This document shows, piece after piece, positions 42,019-50,627 of a DNA stretch of 64,000 nt. A model generated the notes under the pieces. That model did not search any database. It saw nothing but the letters and a program-made list of their open reading frames with translations, and had not been told where the DNA came from. Source of the DNA: Rhizobium phaseoli (GTDB lineage Bacteria; Pseudomonadota; Alphaproteobacteria; Rhizobiales; Rhizobiaceae). How positions within the stretch are numbered: the stretch's first letter is position 1; each line of letters starts with the position of its first letter. The translations under genes and the position numbers were made by a program. Location of the stretch: assembly GCF_003985125.1 (NCBI RefSeq), contig NZ_ML133583.1:1-64000 (forward strand), read 5' to 3'.

Positions 42019-42477
42019 TTATGCACGGTCTTCGCGGGGAGCGCGATCCGGACGCGGGCCACGCTGGAAGTCACCGTCACGGCGCGGCGGACGGTCACCG
42101 AATTCGCGGCGCGGGCCACGGTCGCCGCCTTCACGCGGGCCGCGGTCGTCGCGGTCGCGCTTCTGCAGCATCGCAGACGGGCCTTCTTCATGCTTTTCCA
42201 CGGCGATGGTCATGTAGCGAAGAACGTCTTCGCTGATGCGCATCTGGCGTTCCATTTCCTGGATCGCAGCAGCCGGAGCATCGATGTCCATCAGCGCGTA
42301 ATGCGCCTTACGGTTCTTCTTGATGCGGTAGGTGAGGGACTTGAGGCCCCAGTTCTCGATACGCCCGACCTTGCCGCCGTTTGCTTCGATCACGCCCTTG
42401 TACTGTTCTACGAGGGCATCGACCTGCTGAGCGGAAATATCCTGCCGGGCAAGGAATACATGTTCATAAAGAGCCAT
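42019..42477 (-). CDS. rpsF: 30S ribosomal protein S6
   Basis: This 152-residue S6 has the core fold MALYEHVFLARQDIS through residue 100. The C-terminal tail is rich in Arg/Gly/Asp/Pro (RDRDDRGPREGGDRGPRR), an extension typical of Rhizobiales that has an RNA-binding look (RGG-like). It is the first gene of the rpsF-rpsR-DUF2232-rplI unit. aaagg precedes the ATG. Confidence 0.97.
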   Translation of the reverse strand: MALYEHVFLARQDISAQQVDALVEQYKGVIEANGGKVGRIENWGLKSLTYRIKKNRKAHYALMDIDAPAAAIQEMERQMRISEDVLRYMTIAVEKHEEGPSAMLQKRDRDDRGPREGGDRGPRREFGDRPPRRDGDFQRGPRPDRAPREDRA

Positions 42478-42781
42478 GACAGCTTTGCCTTTCTTGCGTT
42501 TGGTTCAACCCGATATTCGGCGGCTAAGCCTCAACGACTGCTCCTGATTGGGCGGACCCAGGCAAGAAAAGCGTTTCCGAGACGGTCGAGAGCGGAGACA
42601 CGGGAGGCTGGAACGCTTCCGTTCCGAACGATTTCCGAGAGGAAACCGGCCCTCCGTTCAGCCACCAGCCAGAAGACCGGGTTAACGAACAGCGCGGCTT
42701 ATACGGATTTTTCGGGGAAAGGCAACCCCAATCGGACATTCGAACCCGACGCAGGCCAATCGGCAGCGCCGAGCCGGGTCA
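42478..42781. other. Intergenic: rpsF leader region
   Basis: The 304 bp between the rpsF start and the aldo/keto reductase stop contain a perfect 6-bp-stem hairpin at 42610-42625 (ggaacg/cgttcc, loop cttc on the plus strand) within the likely 5' leader of rpsF. In many bacteria the S6:S18 complex represses translation by binding the rpsF leader; whether this hairpin serves that purpose is inference. No other gene is seen. Confidence 0.35.
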
Positions 42782-43825
42782 TCAAAGTGTCAGCGGATAG
42801 TGCCGGTGCACCTTGGCAATCTCCGCCAGCACCTCGTCGGAAAGCGTCAGCTCGGCTGCACCGAGATCGGTTTTCAACTGCTCCATCGAGGTTGCCCCGA
42901 TGATGACCGAAGCCATGAAGGGCCTGGACAGGCAGAAGGCGAGCGCCATGGCCGCCGGGTCGAGACCGTATCGGGCTGCGAGGGCCAGATACGCCTTGGT
43001 CGCTGGCTCCTGGAGCGGCTGCAGGCGGCCGCCGATATCGGGATTGATCGAAGCGCGCGACCCCTTCGGCCTGCCGCCATCGACATATTTGCCGGTCAGT
43101 ATGCCGCCGGCGAGCGGCGAATAGGCGAGCAGTCCGACATCCTCGTAATGCGACAGCTCGGCGAGATCGAGGTCGAAATGGCGGTAGAGCAGATTGTACT
43201 CGTTCTGGACGCTGGCAACGCGCGGCAGGCTCTTCTGTTCTGACAGCGTCAGGTATTTCTGGATGCCCCAGGTGGTTTCGTTGGAAAGGCCGATCGCCCG
43301 GATCTTGCCTTCCTTGACCAGGGCCCCCAGCGTTTCCAGGATGTCGAGCATGTTGGCGACGGCCTTGTCGCGATCCTGGTAGAAGGGGTTGTAGCTCCAG
43401 TTCTGCCGGAAGTGAAAATGGCCACGGTTCGGCCAGTGCACCTGGTAGAGATCGACATAATCCGTCTTCAGCCGCTTCAGGCTGGCCTCGAACGCAAGGC
43501 GGATATTGCTCGCATCCGCTCCTTCACCACCGCGCAGATAATCGCGGCCGCGGCCGGCGACCTTGGTGGCGAGCACGATCTCGCTCCGCTTGCCGGTCTT
43601 TTCGAACCAGCTGCCGATATAGTCCTCGGTCCAGCCCTGCGTTTCGGGCGAAACCGGCGTCGTCGGGTAGAGCTCGGCGGTATCGAAGAAATTGACGCCC
43701 TTTTCGACGGCGTAATCCATCTGCGCATGCGCGTCGCTTTCGCTGTTCTGCGAGCCCCAGGTCATGGTGCCAAGGCAGATTTCTGAAACGGAAATGTCTG
43801 TGCGGCCGAGTGACTTGTACTTCAT
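42782..43825 (-). CDS. Tas-like aldo/keto reductase
   Basis: This 347-residue (alpha/beta)8-barrel NADP(H)-dependent reductase has the catalytic set Asp/Tyr in FDTAELY, Lys in LATKVAG, and the QVHWP His. The long insert PETQGWTEDYIGSWFEK and the phrase LDPAAMALAFCLSRPF are typical of the E. coli Tas protein, so it belongs to that group rather than to general AKR5 reductases. Substrate is unknown. It diverges from fabD, whose start is 210 bp away. Confidence 0.9.
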   Translation of the reverse strand: MKYKSLGRTDISVSEICLGTMTWGSQNSESDAHAQMDYAVEKGVNFFDTAELYPTTPVSPETQGWTEDYIGSWFEKTGKRSEIVLATKVAGRGRDYLRGGEGADASNIRLAFEASLKRLKTDYVDLYQVHWPNRGHFHFRQNWSYNPFYQDRDKAVANMLDILETLGALVKEGKIRAIGLSNETTWGIQKYLTLSEQKSLPRVASVQNEYNLLYRHFDLDLAELSHYEDVGLLAYSPLAGGILTGKYVDGGRPKGSRASINPDIGGRLQPLQEPATKAYLALAARYGLDPAAMALAFCLSRPFMASVIIGATSMEQLKTDLGAAELTLSDEVLAEIAKVHRHYPLTL

Positions 43826-44034
43826 GGAGAAAACCCTGGGAGCGATCTAGAGATGGAAGCCTTGGGGAAGGACCGGGCAAATCTAGGCCGGATTTGGCGG
43901 AGCGCAAGTGCAAAAACCGGCCTTTTGCGCCGGTGCGAAAGGCTTTGCGCAGAAGGTGCCGCCACTTGACTCTGCCGGAAAGAATGTCAATTGGAGGCAA
44001 AACAGCCTCGAGGGGCGCAATCAGGGACATCAGA

Positions 44035-44979
44035 ATGACCATTGCTTTCACTTTTCCCGGCCAGGGCAGTCAGGCCGTCGACATGGGCAAGGATCTGGCC
44101 GAGAATTTCGCGGAAGCCCGCGCCGTTTTCGAAGAAGTCGACGAGGCGCTCGGTGAAAAACTTTCGGACGTCATGTTCAACGGTCCGGAGGACACGTTGA
44201 CCTTGACGGCGAACGCCCAGCCGGCGCTGATGGCCGTCTCGATCGCCGTTGTCCGTGTTCTCCAAGCCAAGGGGTTGGATCTGAAGGCCAAGGTCGCCTA
44301 TGTCGCCGGCCACTCGCTCGGCGAATATTCCGCGCTTTGCGCCGCCGGCACCTTTTCGCTCGCCGACACGGCGCGGCTGCTGCGCATTCGCGGCAATGCC
44401 ATGCAGGCCGCCGTTGCCGTCGGCGTCGGCGCCATGGCGGCGATCATCGGGCTGGAACATGCCGATGTCGCAGCCGTCTGCGAAGAGGCCGCGGCCACCG
44501 GCGCCTGCCAGATCGCCAACGACAATGGCGGCGGTCAGATTGTCATTTCGGGTGAGAAGGCGGCCGTCGAAAAGGCCGCCGGCCTTGCAACCGACAAGGG
44601 CGCCAAACGCGCCATCCTGCTGCCGGTTTCCGCTCCCTTCCATTCCAAGCTGATGGCGCCCGCCGCTGAGGCCATGCGTGCAGCGTTGGCAACAGTTGCG
44701 AAGTCTGATCCCGTCGTGCCTCTCATTGCCAATGTCCGCGCCGCCCCGGTGACGGATGCGGACGAGATCGCGACCCTGCTGGTCGAGCAGGTGACCGGCC
44801 AGGTCCGCTGGCGCGAGACGGTGGAATGGTTCGCCGGCAACGGCGTGACCACGCTTTATGAACTCGGTTCCGGCAAAGTGCTGACCGGCCTTGCCCGCCG
44901 CATCGACAAAACGGTCAACGGCATCTCCGTCGGCGGTCCGGCGGATATCGACGCAGTCGTCGCCGCTCTCATGGCCTGA
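44035..44979 (+). CDS. fabD: Malonyl-CoA:ACP transacylase
   Basis: This 314-residue protein transfers malonyl from CoA to acyl carrier protein. The nucleophile is Ser94 in AGHSLGEYSA; the oxyanion FPGQGSQ segment and the later His in PVSAPFHS are present. The start ATG 44035 follows aggga; the open frame extends to 43810, but the additional sequence has no FabD character. First of the fabD-fabG-acpP-fabF run; fabG starts 31 bp later. Confidence 0.97.
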   Translation: MTIAFTFPGQGSQAVDMGKDLAENFAEARAVFEEVDEALGEKLSDVMFNGPEDTLTLTANAQPALMAVSIAVVRVLQAKGLDLKAKVAYVAGHSLGEYSALCAAGTFSLADTARLLRIRGNAMQAAVAVGVGAMAAIIGLEHADVAAVCEEAAATGACQIANDNGGGQIVISGEKAAVEKAAGLATDKGAKRAILLPVSAPFHSKLMAPAAEAMRAALATVAKSDPVVPLIANVRAAPVTDADEIATLLVEQVTGQVRWRETVEWFAGNGVTTLYELGSGKVLTGLARRIDKTVNGISVGGPADIDAVVAALMA

Positions 44980-45009
44980 TTGATATCTCCAGATATAAGG
45001 AACGTTTCC

Positions 45010-45747
45010 ATGTTCGATCTTTCCGGCCGCAAGGCTCTCGTCACCGGCGCATCGGGCGGCATCGGCGAGGAAATCGCCCGTCTCCTTCATAAGCAGGGCG
45101 CCATCGTCGGCCTGCACGGCACCCGCGTCGAGAAGCTGGAAGCGCTGGCGGCCGAACTCGGTGAACGCGTCAAGATCTTCCCGGCCAACCTGACCGACCG
45201 CGACGAGGTCAAGGCGCTCGGCCAGAAGGCCGAAGCCGAGCTCGAAGGCGTCGATATCCTCGTCAACAACGCCGGCATCACCAGGGACGGCCTCTTCGTG
45301 CGCATGAGCGACGAGGACTGGGACGCCGTTCTCGAAGTCAATCTGACATCGACCTTCCGCCTGACGCGCGAGTTGACCCATCCGATGATGCGCCGCCGCT
45401 ATGGCCGCATCATCAACATCACCTCCGTCGTCGGCGTCACCGGTAATCCGGGGCAGGCCAATTATTGCGCCTCCAAGGCCGGCATGATCGGCTTCACCAA
45501 GTCGCTGGCGCAGGAAATCGCCACCCGCAACGTGACCGTCAACTGCGTCGCCCCCGGCTTCATCGAGAGCGCCATGACCGGCAAGCTGAACGACAAGCAG
45601 AAGGAAGCGATCATGGGGGCGATCCCGATGAAGCGGATGGGTACGGGCGGCGAAGTCGCTTCGGCGGTTGCCTATCTTGCCTCCTCCGAGGCTGCCTACA
45701 TGACCGGCCAGACGCTGCATGTAAACGGCGGCATGGCGATGATCTGA
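45010..45747 (+). CDS. fabG: 3-oxoacyl-[acyl-carrier-protein] reductase
   Basis: This 245-residue SDR enzyme has TGASGGIG, NNAG and the Ser139-Tyr152-Lys156 triad (NYCASK). It reduces 3-oxoacyl-ACP with NADPH. aaggaacgtttcc precedes ATG 45010. It follows fabD by 31 bp and is separated from acpP by 285 bp, where a separate acpP promoter must lie. Confidence 0.97.
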   Translation: MFDLSGRKALVTGASGGIGEEIARLLHKQGAIVGLHGTRVEKLEALAAELGERVKIFPANLTDRDEVKALGQKAEAELEGVDILVNNAGITRDGLFVRMSDEDWDAVLEVNLTSTFRLTRELTHPMMRRRYGRIINITSVVGVTGNPGQANYCASKAGMIGFTKSLAQEIATRNVTVNCVAPGFIESAMTGKLNDKQKEAIMGAIPMKRMGTGGEVASAVAYLASSEAAYMTGQTLHVNGGMAMI

Positions 45748-46032
45748 AACGACAAACCATCGGCATGGGGATATTTCCGCCAATAGCATGTTGAGCAATC
45801 ACGAAGCGTTGATTTTCTGGCTTTGCGGCAGACTTAAACCATGTTAAGCGGGCCATGACTGTGAACAGTCGTCCCGAGAAAGCAGACGGACCGGCGGGCT
45901 TTTCGCAAGCCTCGGAAATCTCTGAAGCCGGGTAAACGAGTTTGCCGAGGATGTCTGAAAACATCGCAGGCTGAAAAAGGGTAGGGTGCCGCAACGGCAT
46001 TCCGATCAGGACATAAAGTCGAGGAAACCGAC

Positions 46033-46269
46033 ATGAGCGATATCGCAGAACGCGTAAAGAAAATTGTTATTGATCATCTTGGCGTCGATGCCGACAAGGT
46101 CGTCGAGAGCGCCAGCTTTATCGACGATCTGGGCGCCGACTCGCTCGACACGGTCGAACTTGTCATGGCTTTCGAAGAAGAATTCGGCGTTGAAATCCCC
46201 GACGACGCTGCCGACTCGATCCTGACGGTTGGCGATGCAGTGAAGTTTATTGAGAAGGCCCAGGCCTGA
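46033..46269 (+). CDS. acpP: Acyl carrier protein
   Basis: This 78-residue acidic carrier protein has the DSL motif in GADSLDTVEL, with phosphopantetheine-accepting Ser37. It carries acyl chains for fatty-acid synthesis and for lipid A and other paths. The 285-bp upstream gap and a terminator directly after (46285-46317) suggest it is mostly transcribed by itself, at a high level. This is typical for acpP (established). Confidence 0.99.
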   Translation: MSDIAERVKKIVIDHLGVDADKVVESASFIDDLGADSLDTVELVMAFEEEFGVEIPDDAADSILTVGDAVKFIEKAQA

Positions 46270-46284
46270 TCCTGTATATTTGAG

Positions 46285-46317
46285 AAAGGGCGGGCCTGGA
46301 GTCCGCCCTTTTCTTTT
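46285..46317 (+). terminator. Intrinsic terminator between acpP and fabF
   Basis: aagggcgg and ccgccctt pair around the loop gcctggagt and are followed by ttctttt on the plus strand. It lies 16 bp after the acpP stop. Partial read-through could still feed fabF. Confidence 0.85.
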
Positions 46318-46362
46318 CGGCCTATTTCTCCATAGAATATAAGAGACGGGGGAAAGCACGCG

Positions 46363-47625
46363 ATGAGACGTGTCGTCATCACAGGTACCGGCATGGTATC
46401 ACCCTTGGGATGCGGAACGGAGGTGACGTGGTCGCGGCTGCTCGCCGGCCAGAACGGCGCCCGCCTCGTCACCGAATTCGAGGTCGATGACCTTCCCGCC
46501 AAGATCGCCTGCCGCATTCCCCTCGGTAACGCCGCAGACGGCGCCTTCAACCCTGATGAGTGGATGGAACCGAAGGAGCAGCGCAAGGTCGATCCCTTCA
46601 TCATCTTCGGCATGGCCGCCGCCGACATGGCGCTTGCCGATGCCAACTGGCATCCCGAGAGTGATGAGGATCAGATCGCCACCGGCGTGCTGATCGGCTC
46701 CGGTATCGGCGGCATCGAAGGCATCGTCGAGGCGGGCTACACCCTGCGCGATAAAGGCCCGCGCCGCATCTCCCCGTTCTTCATTCCTGGCCGCCTGATC
46801 AACCTCGTCTCCGGCCAGGTGTCGATCCGCCACAAGCTGCGCGGACCCAATCATTCGGTCGTCACCGCCTGCTCGACCGGCGCACATGCGATCGGCGATG
46901 CCGCACGGCTGATCGCGCTGGGCGATGCTGACGTCATGGTCGCCGGCGGCACGGAATCGCCGGTCAGCCGCATTTCGCTCGCAGGTTTTGCCGCCTGCAA
47001 GGCGCTGTCGACCCAGCACAACGACGACCCGCAGAAGGCTTCCCGCCCCTATGACCGCGACCGCGACGGCTTCGTCATGGGCGAGGGCGCCGGCATCGTC
47101 GTCCTCGAAGAGCTGGAACATGCCAAGGCGCGCGGCGCCAGGATCTACGCTGAAATCGTCGGCTACGGCCTGTCGGGCGATGCCTATCACATCACTGCGC
47201 CCTCCGAAGACGGCGAGGGCGCCGGCCGCTGCATGGCGATGGCGCTGAAGCGCGCCGGGCTGACACCGGCCGACATCGACTACATCAACGCCCATGGGAC
47301 TTCGACCATGGCCGACACGATCGAGCTCGGTGCAGTCGAGCGGCTAGTCGGCAACGCGGCGTCCAAGATCTCCATGTCCTCGACCAAGTCGGCGACCGGA
47401 CACCTTCTTGGTGCTGCCGGCGCCATTGAGGCGATCTTCGCCACGCTCGCCATTCGCGATAATGTCGCCCCGCCGACGCTCAATCTCGACAATCCCGAGC
47501 GCGAGACGGCGATCGATCTTGTTCCGCACAAGGCCCGTGAGCGCGAAATCAACGTGGCCCTGTCCAACTCGTTCGGATTCGGCGGCACGAACGCATCGCT
47601 CGTGCTGCGCCGTTACGCGCAGTAA
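46363..47625 (+). CDS. fabF: Beta-ketoacyl-ACP synthase II
   Basis: This 420-residue condensing enzyme has catalytic Cys170 (VVTACSTGAH) and the two active-site His residues in NAHGTSTMADT and GHLLGAAG. It elongates acyl-ACP with malonyl-ACP. The length is normal for FabF. gggggaaag precedes the ATG. It starts after the acpP terminator and is followed by mltG. Confidence 0.97.
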   Translation: MRRVVITGTGMVSPLGCGTEVTWSRLLAGQNGARLVTEFEVDDLPAKIACRIPLGNAADGAFNPDEWMEPKEQRKVDPFIIFGMAAADMALADANWHPESDEDQIATGVLIGSGIGGIEGIVEAGYTLRDKGPRRISPFFIPGRLINLVSGQVSIRHKLRGPNHSVVTACSTGAHAIGDAARLIALGDADVMVAGGTESPVSRISLAGFAACKALSTQHNDDPQKASRPYDRDRDGFVMGEGAGIVVLEELEHAKARGARIYAEIVGYGLSGDAYHITAPSEDGEGAGRCMAMALKRAGLTPADIDYINAHGTSTMADTIELGAVERLVGNAASKISMSSTKSATGHLLGAAGAIEAIFATLAIRDNVAPPTLNLDNPERETAIDLVPHKAREREINVALSNSFGFGGTNASLVLRRYAQ

Positions 47626-47755
47626 GAGGCCCGCCGGGGCCGGCGTGCTGGAGTCGAACGACCGGCAGCGGTTTCGTTGAACCGTGGCAGAACCTGTTTT
47701 TGCCGCATTGCTTCGCGAAATAGCGGAATGAGGGCCAAGTTTTAGAGGATTGCCG

Positions 47756-48973
47756 GTGAGCGATACGACGAACCAGAGCAACGACAGCCAGGCGCAGAAG
47801 GGACCGATCATCCCGAAGTCGCCGAACGAGGCCCTGCGTCCGGAACGTGTTCCGGAACCCCCGAAGCGCTCCAGGAACGCGCGCAGCCAGATCGTCCTCT
47901 TTCTGAACTTCATCATGACGATGGCGGTCGTGGTCTGTGTCGTTGCGGTCATCGGCTTCTACTACGCGACATCGACCTATCAGAGCCCGGGGCCGCTGCA
48001 GACGAACACCAATTTCATCGTCCGCAACGGCGCGGGTCTTGCCGAAATCGCTTCGAACCTCGAGCGCAATGCGATCATCTCCGATGCCCGCATCTTCCGA
48101 TATCTCACGGCGACACATCTTTCCGCCGGAGAGAGCCTGAAGGCCGGCGAATATGAGATCAAGGCGAGAGCCTCCATGAGCGAAATCATGGAGTTGCTGA
48201 AATCCGGCAAGTCCATTCTCTATTCGGTTTCCTTCCCCGAAGGTCTGACGGTTCGCCAGATGTTCGACCGCATGCTGCAGGACCCTGTGCTGGAAGGCGA
48301 CCTGCCGGCCGCGCTGCCGGCCGAAGGCAGCCTGCGTCCTGACACCTACAAGTTCTCGCGCGGCACCAAGCGTTCTGAGATCATCGAACAGATGGCGGCG
48401 GCGCAGCAGAAGCTTGTCGACCAGGTCTGGGACAAGCGTGATTCCTCGCTGCCGCTGCGATCCAAGGACGAATTCGTGACGCTTGCCTCGATCGTCGAAA
48501 AGGAGACCGGCGTTCCCGACGAACGTGCCCATGTCGCTTCGGTTTTCCTGAATCGGCTTGGCAAGGGCATGCGCCTGCAGTCGGACCCGACGATCATTTA
48601 CGGGCTCTTCGGAGGCGAGGGGAAGCCGGCCGACCGGCCGATCTACCAGTCGGACCTGAAGCGGGACACGCCCTATAATACCTATGTCATCAAGGGCCTG
48701 CCGCCGACGCCGATCGCCAATCCCGGCAAGGATGCGCTGGAAGCCGTCGCCAATCCTTGGAAAACCCAGGATCTCTATTTCGTCGCCGATGGCACTGGCG
48801 GCCACGTTTTCGCCGCGACGCTCGAAGAGCACAATGCCAACGTCAAGCGCTGGCGTAAGCTCGAGGCCGACAAGGGGTCGGATCCGAATATCGCGGTCGA
48901 CGGCCAGCCGGAAGAACAGCCGGCCGACAATGGCGCGACTGTCGTGCCGACGAAGAAAAAGAAGATCAACTGA
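47756..48973 (+). CDS. mltG: Endolytic transglycosylase MltG (YceG)
   Basis: This 405-residue, single-pass inner-membrane protein (transmembrane segment about 41-64) has the YceG domain. The catalytic Glu is in LASIVEKETGVPDE, and the following FLNRL and DPTIIYGL motifs match MltG, which cuts nascent peptidoglycan strands and so sets chain length. The start is GTG 47756 after agagga; a TTG six bases earlier is too close to the ribosome-binding site. A disordered N-terminal cytosolic tail (SQAQKGPIIPKSPNEALRPE) is present. Followed by yicC. Confidence 0.95.
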   Translation: MSDTTNQSNDSQAQKGPIIPKSPNEALRPERVPEPPKRSRNARSQIVLFLNFIMTMAVVVCVVAVIGFYYATSTYQSPGPLQTNTNFIVRNGAGLAEIASNLERNAIISDARIFRYLTATHLSAGESLKAGEYEIKARASMSEIMELLKSGKSILYSVSFPEGLTVRQMFDRMLQDPVLEGDLPAALPAEGSLRPDTYKFSRGTKRSEIIEQMAAAQQKLVDQVWDKRDSSLPLRSKDEFVTLASIVEKETGVPDERAHVASVFLNRLGKGMRLQSDPTIIYGLFGGEGKPADRPIYQSDLKRDTPYNTYVIKGLPPTPIANPGKDALEAVANPWKTQDLYFVADGTGGHVFAATLEEHNANVKRWRKLEADKGSDPNIAVDGQPEEQPADNGATVVPTKKKKIN

Positions 48974-48991
48974 AAGATTTCGGAGGCTCGC

Positions 48992-49879
48992 ATGGCTTTG
49001 CAGTCCATGACCGGTTTTGCGCGGCGCGAGGGAACGAGTGGCCGCTGGCGCTGGGCATGGGAACTGCGCTCGGTCAACGGCAAGGGTTTCGACCTGCGCC
49101 TGCGCCTGCCGCCCGGTCTTGAACGCATGGAGGCGGAGGTCCGCCGCCTTGCCGGCGAAAGTTTCAGCCGCGGGAACCTGCAGGCTTCGCTCTCGGTCTC
49201 CGCCGACGAGAACCGTTTCGAAGCCGTCCTGAACAGGGAAGCGCTTGCCGCCGTGCTTGCCATGCGCGAGCAGCTGGTGGATGTGATCGATCCGGCGCCG
49301 CTGAAGCTCGACACGCTGCTTCTGGTGCGCGGCATTGTCGAGTTCCGTGAGGGCGAGGATGGCGAGGAGGCGCTGGCCGCCCGGGATGCCGATATTGCCG
49401 CCGGCCTCATGGCCGCGCTTGCCGACCTCCGGGCGATGCGCGAACAGGAGGGGGCAGCACTCTCCCGCATTCTTCTCGATCACGTCGCAACGATCGAGGG
49501 CCTGACGCGGACGATCGAGACGGATCCCTCGCGCTCGCCGCAGGAGATCGCGACCCGGCTGGTGGCACAGGTGGCTTTGCTGATGGACGGCATGGCCGCG
49601 CTCGACCGTGACAGGCTGCATGCCGAAGCCGCGTTGCTGGCGACCAAGGCGGATCTGCGCGAGGAAATCGACCGCCTGAAGGCGCATGTCGCCGCAGCCC
49701 GGGATCTGCTGGCAAAAGGCGGACCTGCCGGGCGCCGTCTGGACTTCCTTGCACAGGAATTTAACCGCGAATCGAATACCATCTGCTCGAAGTCGAATGC
49801 CTCGGCGGTCACCGCCGCCGGCATCGAGTTGAAAGTCGTGATTGACCAGTTCCGCGAGCAGGTCCAGAATTTGGAGTAG
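48992..49879 (+). CDS. yicC: YicC family endoribonuclease
   Basis: This 295-residue YicC/DUF1732 protein begins MALQSMTGFARREG, the family hallmark, and ends with the conserved REQVQNLE region, including the NTICSKSNA segment before it. E. coli YicC is an RNase involved in small-RNA decay (established). It lies 18 bp after mltG and 3 bp before gmk, so the three form an operon. Confidence 0.94.
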   Translation: MALQSMTGFARREGTSGRWRWAWELRSVNGKGFDLRLRLPPGLERMEAEVRRLAGESFSRGNLQASLSVSADENRFEAVLNREALAAVLAMREQLVDVIDPAPLKLDTLLLVRGIVEFREGEDGEEALAARDADIAAGLMAALADLRAMREQEGAALSRILLDHVATIEGLTRTIETDPSRSPQEIATRLVAQVALLMDGMAALDRDRLHAEAALLATKADLREEIDRLKAHVAAARDLLAKGGPAGRRLDFLAQEFNRESNTICSKSNASAVTAAGIELKVVIDQFREQVQNLE

Positions 49880-49882
49880 GAC

Positions 49883-50545
49883 ATGAAACCGGCGAAATCC
49901 TCGCCCGTGCAGATCGCCCGCCGCGGTCTGATGCTTGTTATTTCGTCGCCGTCGGGCGCCGGCAAGTCCACCATCGCGCGCACGCTTCTGGAGACCGACA
50001 AGCATATCGGTCTTTCCGTCAGCGTCACAACGCGCCAGCGCCGCCCGAGCGAGGTCGAGGGCGTGCATTACCACTTCAAGAGCGTGCGCGAGTTCGAGCG
50101 GCTGCGTGATAGCGACGCGCTGCTCGAATGGGCCGAAGTGCACGGCAATTTCTACGGCACGCCGCGCGAGCCGGTCGAGCAGGCGATGGCCGAGGGCCGC
50201 GATATGCTCTTCGATATCGATTGGCAGGGCGCCCAGCAGCTGCAAGAGAAAATGTCGGCCGACGTCGTCTCGATCTTCGTGCTGCCGCCGACCATGACGG
50301 AGCTCCAGTCACGGCTGCATCGCCGCGCCGAGGATTCCGAGGAGGTCATCCAGACGCGTCTCGCCAACAGCCGCGCCGAGATCGGCCACTGGCGCGAATA
50401 TGACTATGTCATCGTCAACGACGACCTCAACACCGCCTTCGACGCCGTCCAGTCCATCGTCAAGGCCGAACGCCTGCGCCGCGACCGCCGCCACGGCATG
50501 TTCGATTTCGTCCGCGAGTTGCTGGAAGAGACGCCGTCGCTTTAA
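49883..50545 (+). CDS. gmk: Guanylate kinase
   Basis: This 220-residue kinase phosphorylates GMP/dGMP. The P-loop SSPSGAGKS (21-29) is followed by the GMP-binding motif SVTTRQRRPSE and GVHYHF, and the later IDWQGAQQL region. Length and order are those of bacterial Gmk. It ends the mltG-yicC-gmk run and is followed by an intrinsic terminator. Confidence 0.97.
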   Translation: MKPAKSSPVQIARRGLMLVISSPSGAGKSTIARTLLETDKHIGLSVSVTTRQRRPSEVEGVHYHFKSVREFERLRDSDALLEWAEVHGNFYGTPREPVEQAMAEGRDMLFDIDWQGAQQLQEKMSADVVSIFVLPPTMTELQSRLHRRAEDSEEVIQTRLANSRAEIGHWREYDYVIVNDDLNTAFDAVQSIVKAERLRRDRRHGMFDFVRELLEETPSL

Positions 50546-50579
50546 AGCGCGCCGCGACGCGCTTTGGCTCTTTGTTTTT
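50544..50579 (+). terminator. Terminator after gmk
   Basis: aaagcgcg and cgcgcttt pair around ccgcga and are followed by ggctctttgttttt on the plus strand. The left arm begins inside the gmk stop codon (50543-50545). Confidence 0.7.
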
Positions 50580-50627
50580 ATGCATGTCGTTGCCCCGGAA
50601 CCCTGCACAGTTCCGGGCGACTTGCAT
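50580..50627. repeat. 48-bp palindrome between convergent gmk and rsmA
   Basis: Outer arms atgcatgtcg and cgacttgcat pair with one mismatch, and inner arms cccggaac and gttccggg pair perfectly. The right end is immediately next to the rsmA stop (50628). It resembles a common Rhizobium palindrome ending in atgcat-type ends. Confidence 0.7.

Noticed and set aside
43987..45798. A 603-codon minus-strand frame opposite fabD and fabG
   Set aside because: Antisense shadow; fabD and fabG carry intact catalytic residues on the plus strand.
47549..50245. A very long open frame (about 898 codons) on the minus strand opposite mltG, yicC and gmk
   Set aside because: It is the shadow of high-GC genes on the plus strand; it has no ribosome-binding site and no recognisable motifs, and it crosses three well-identified genes.
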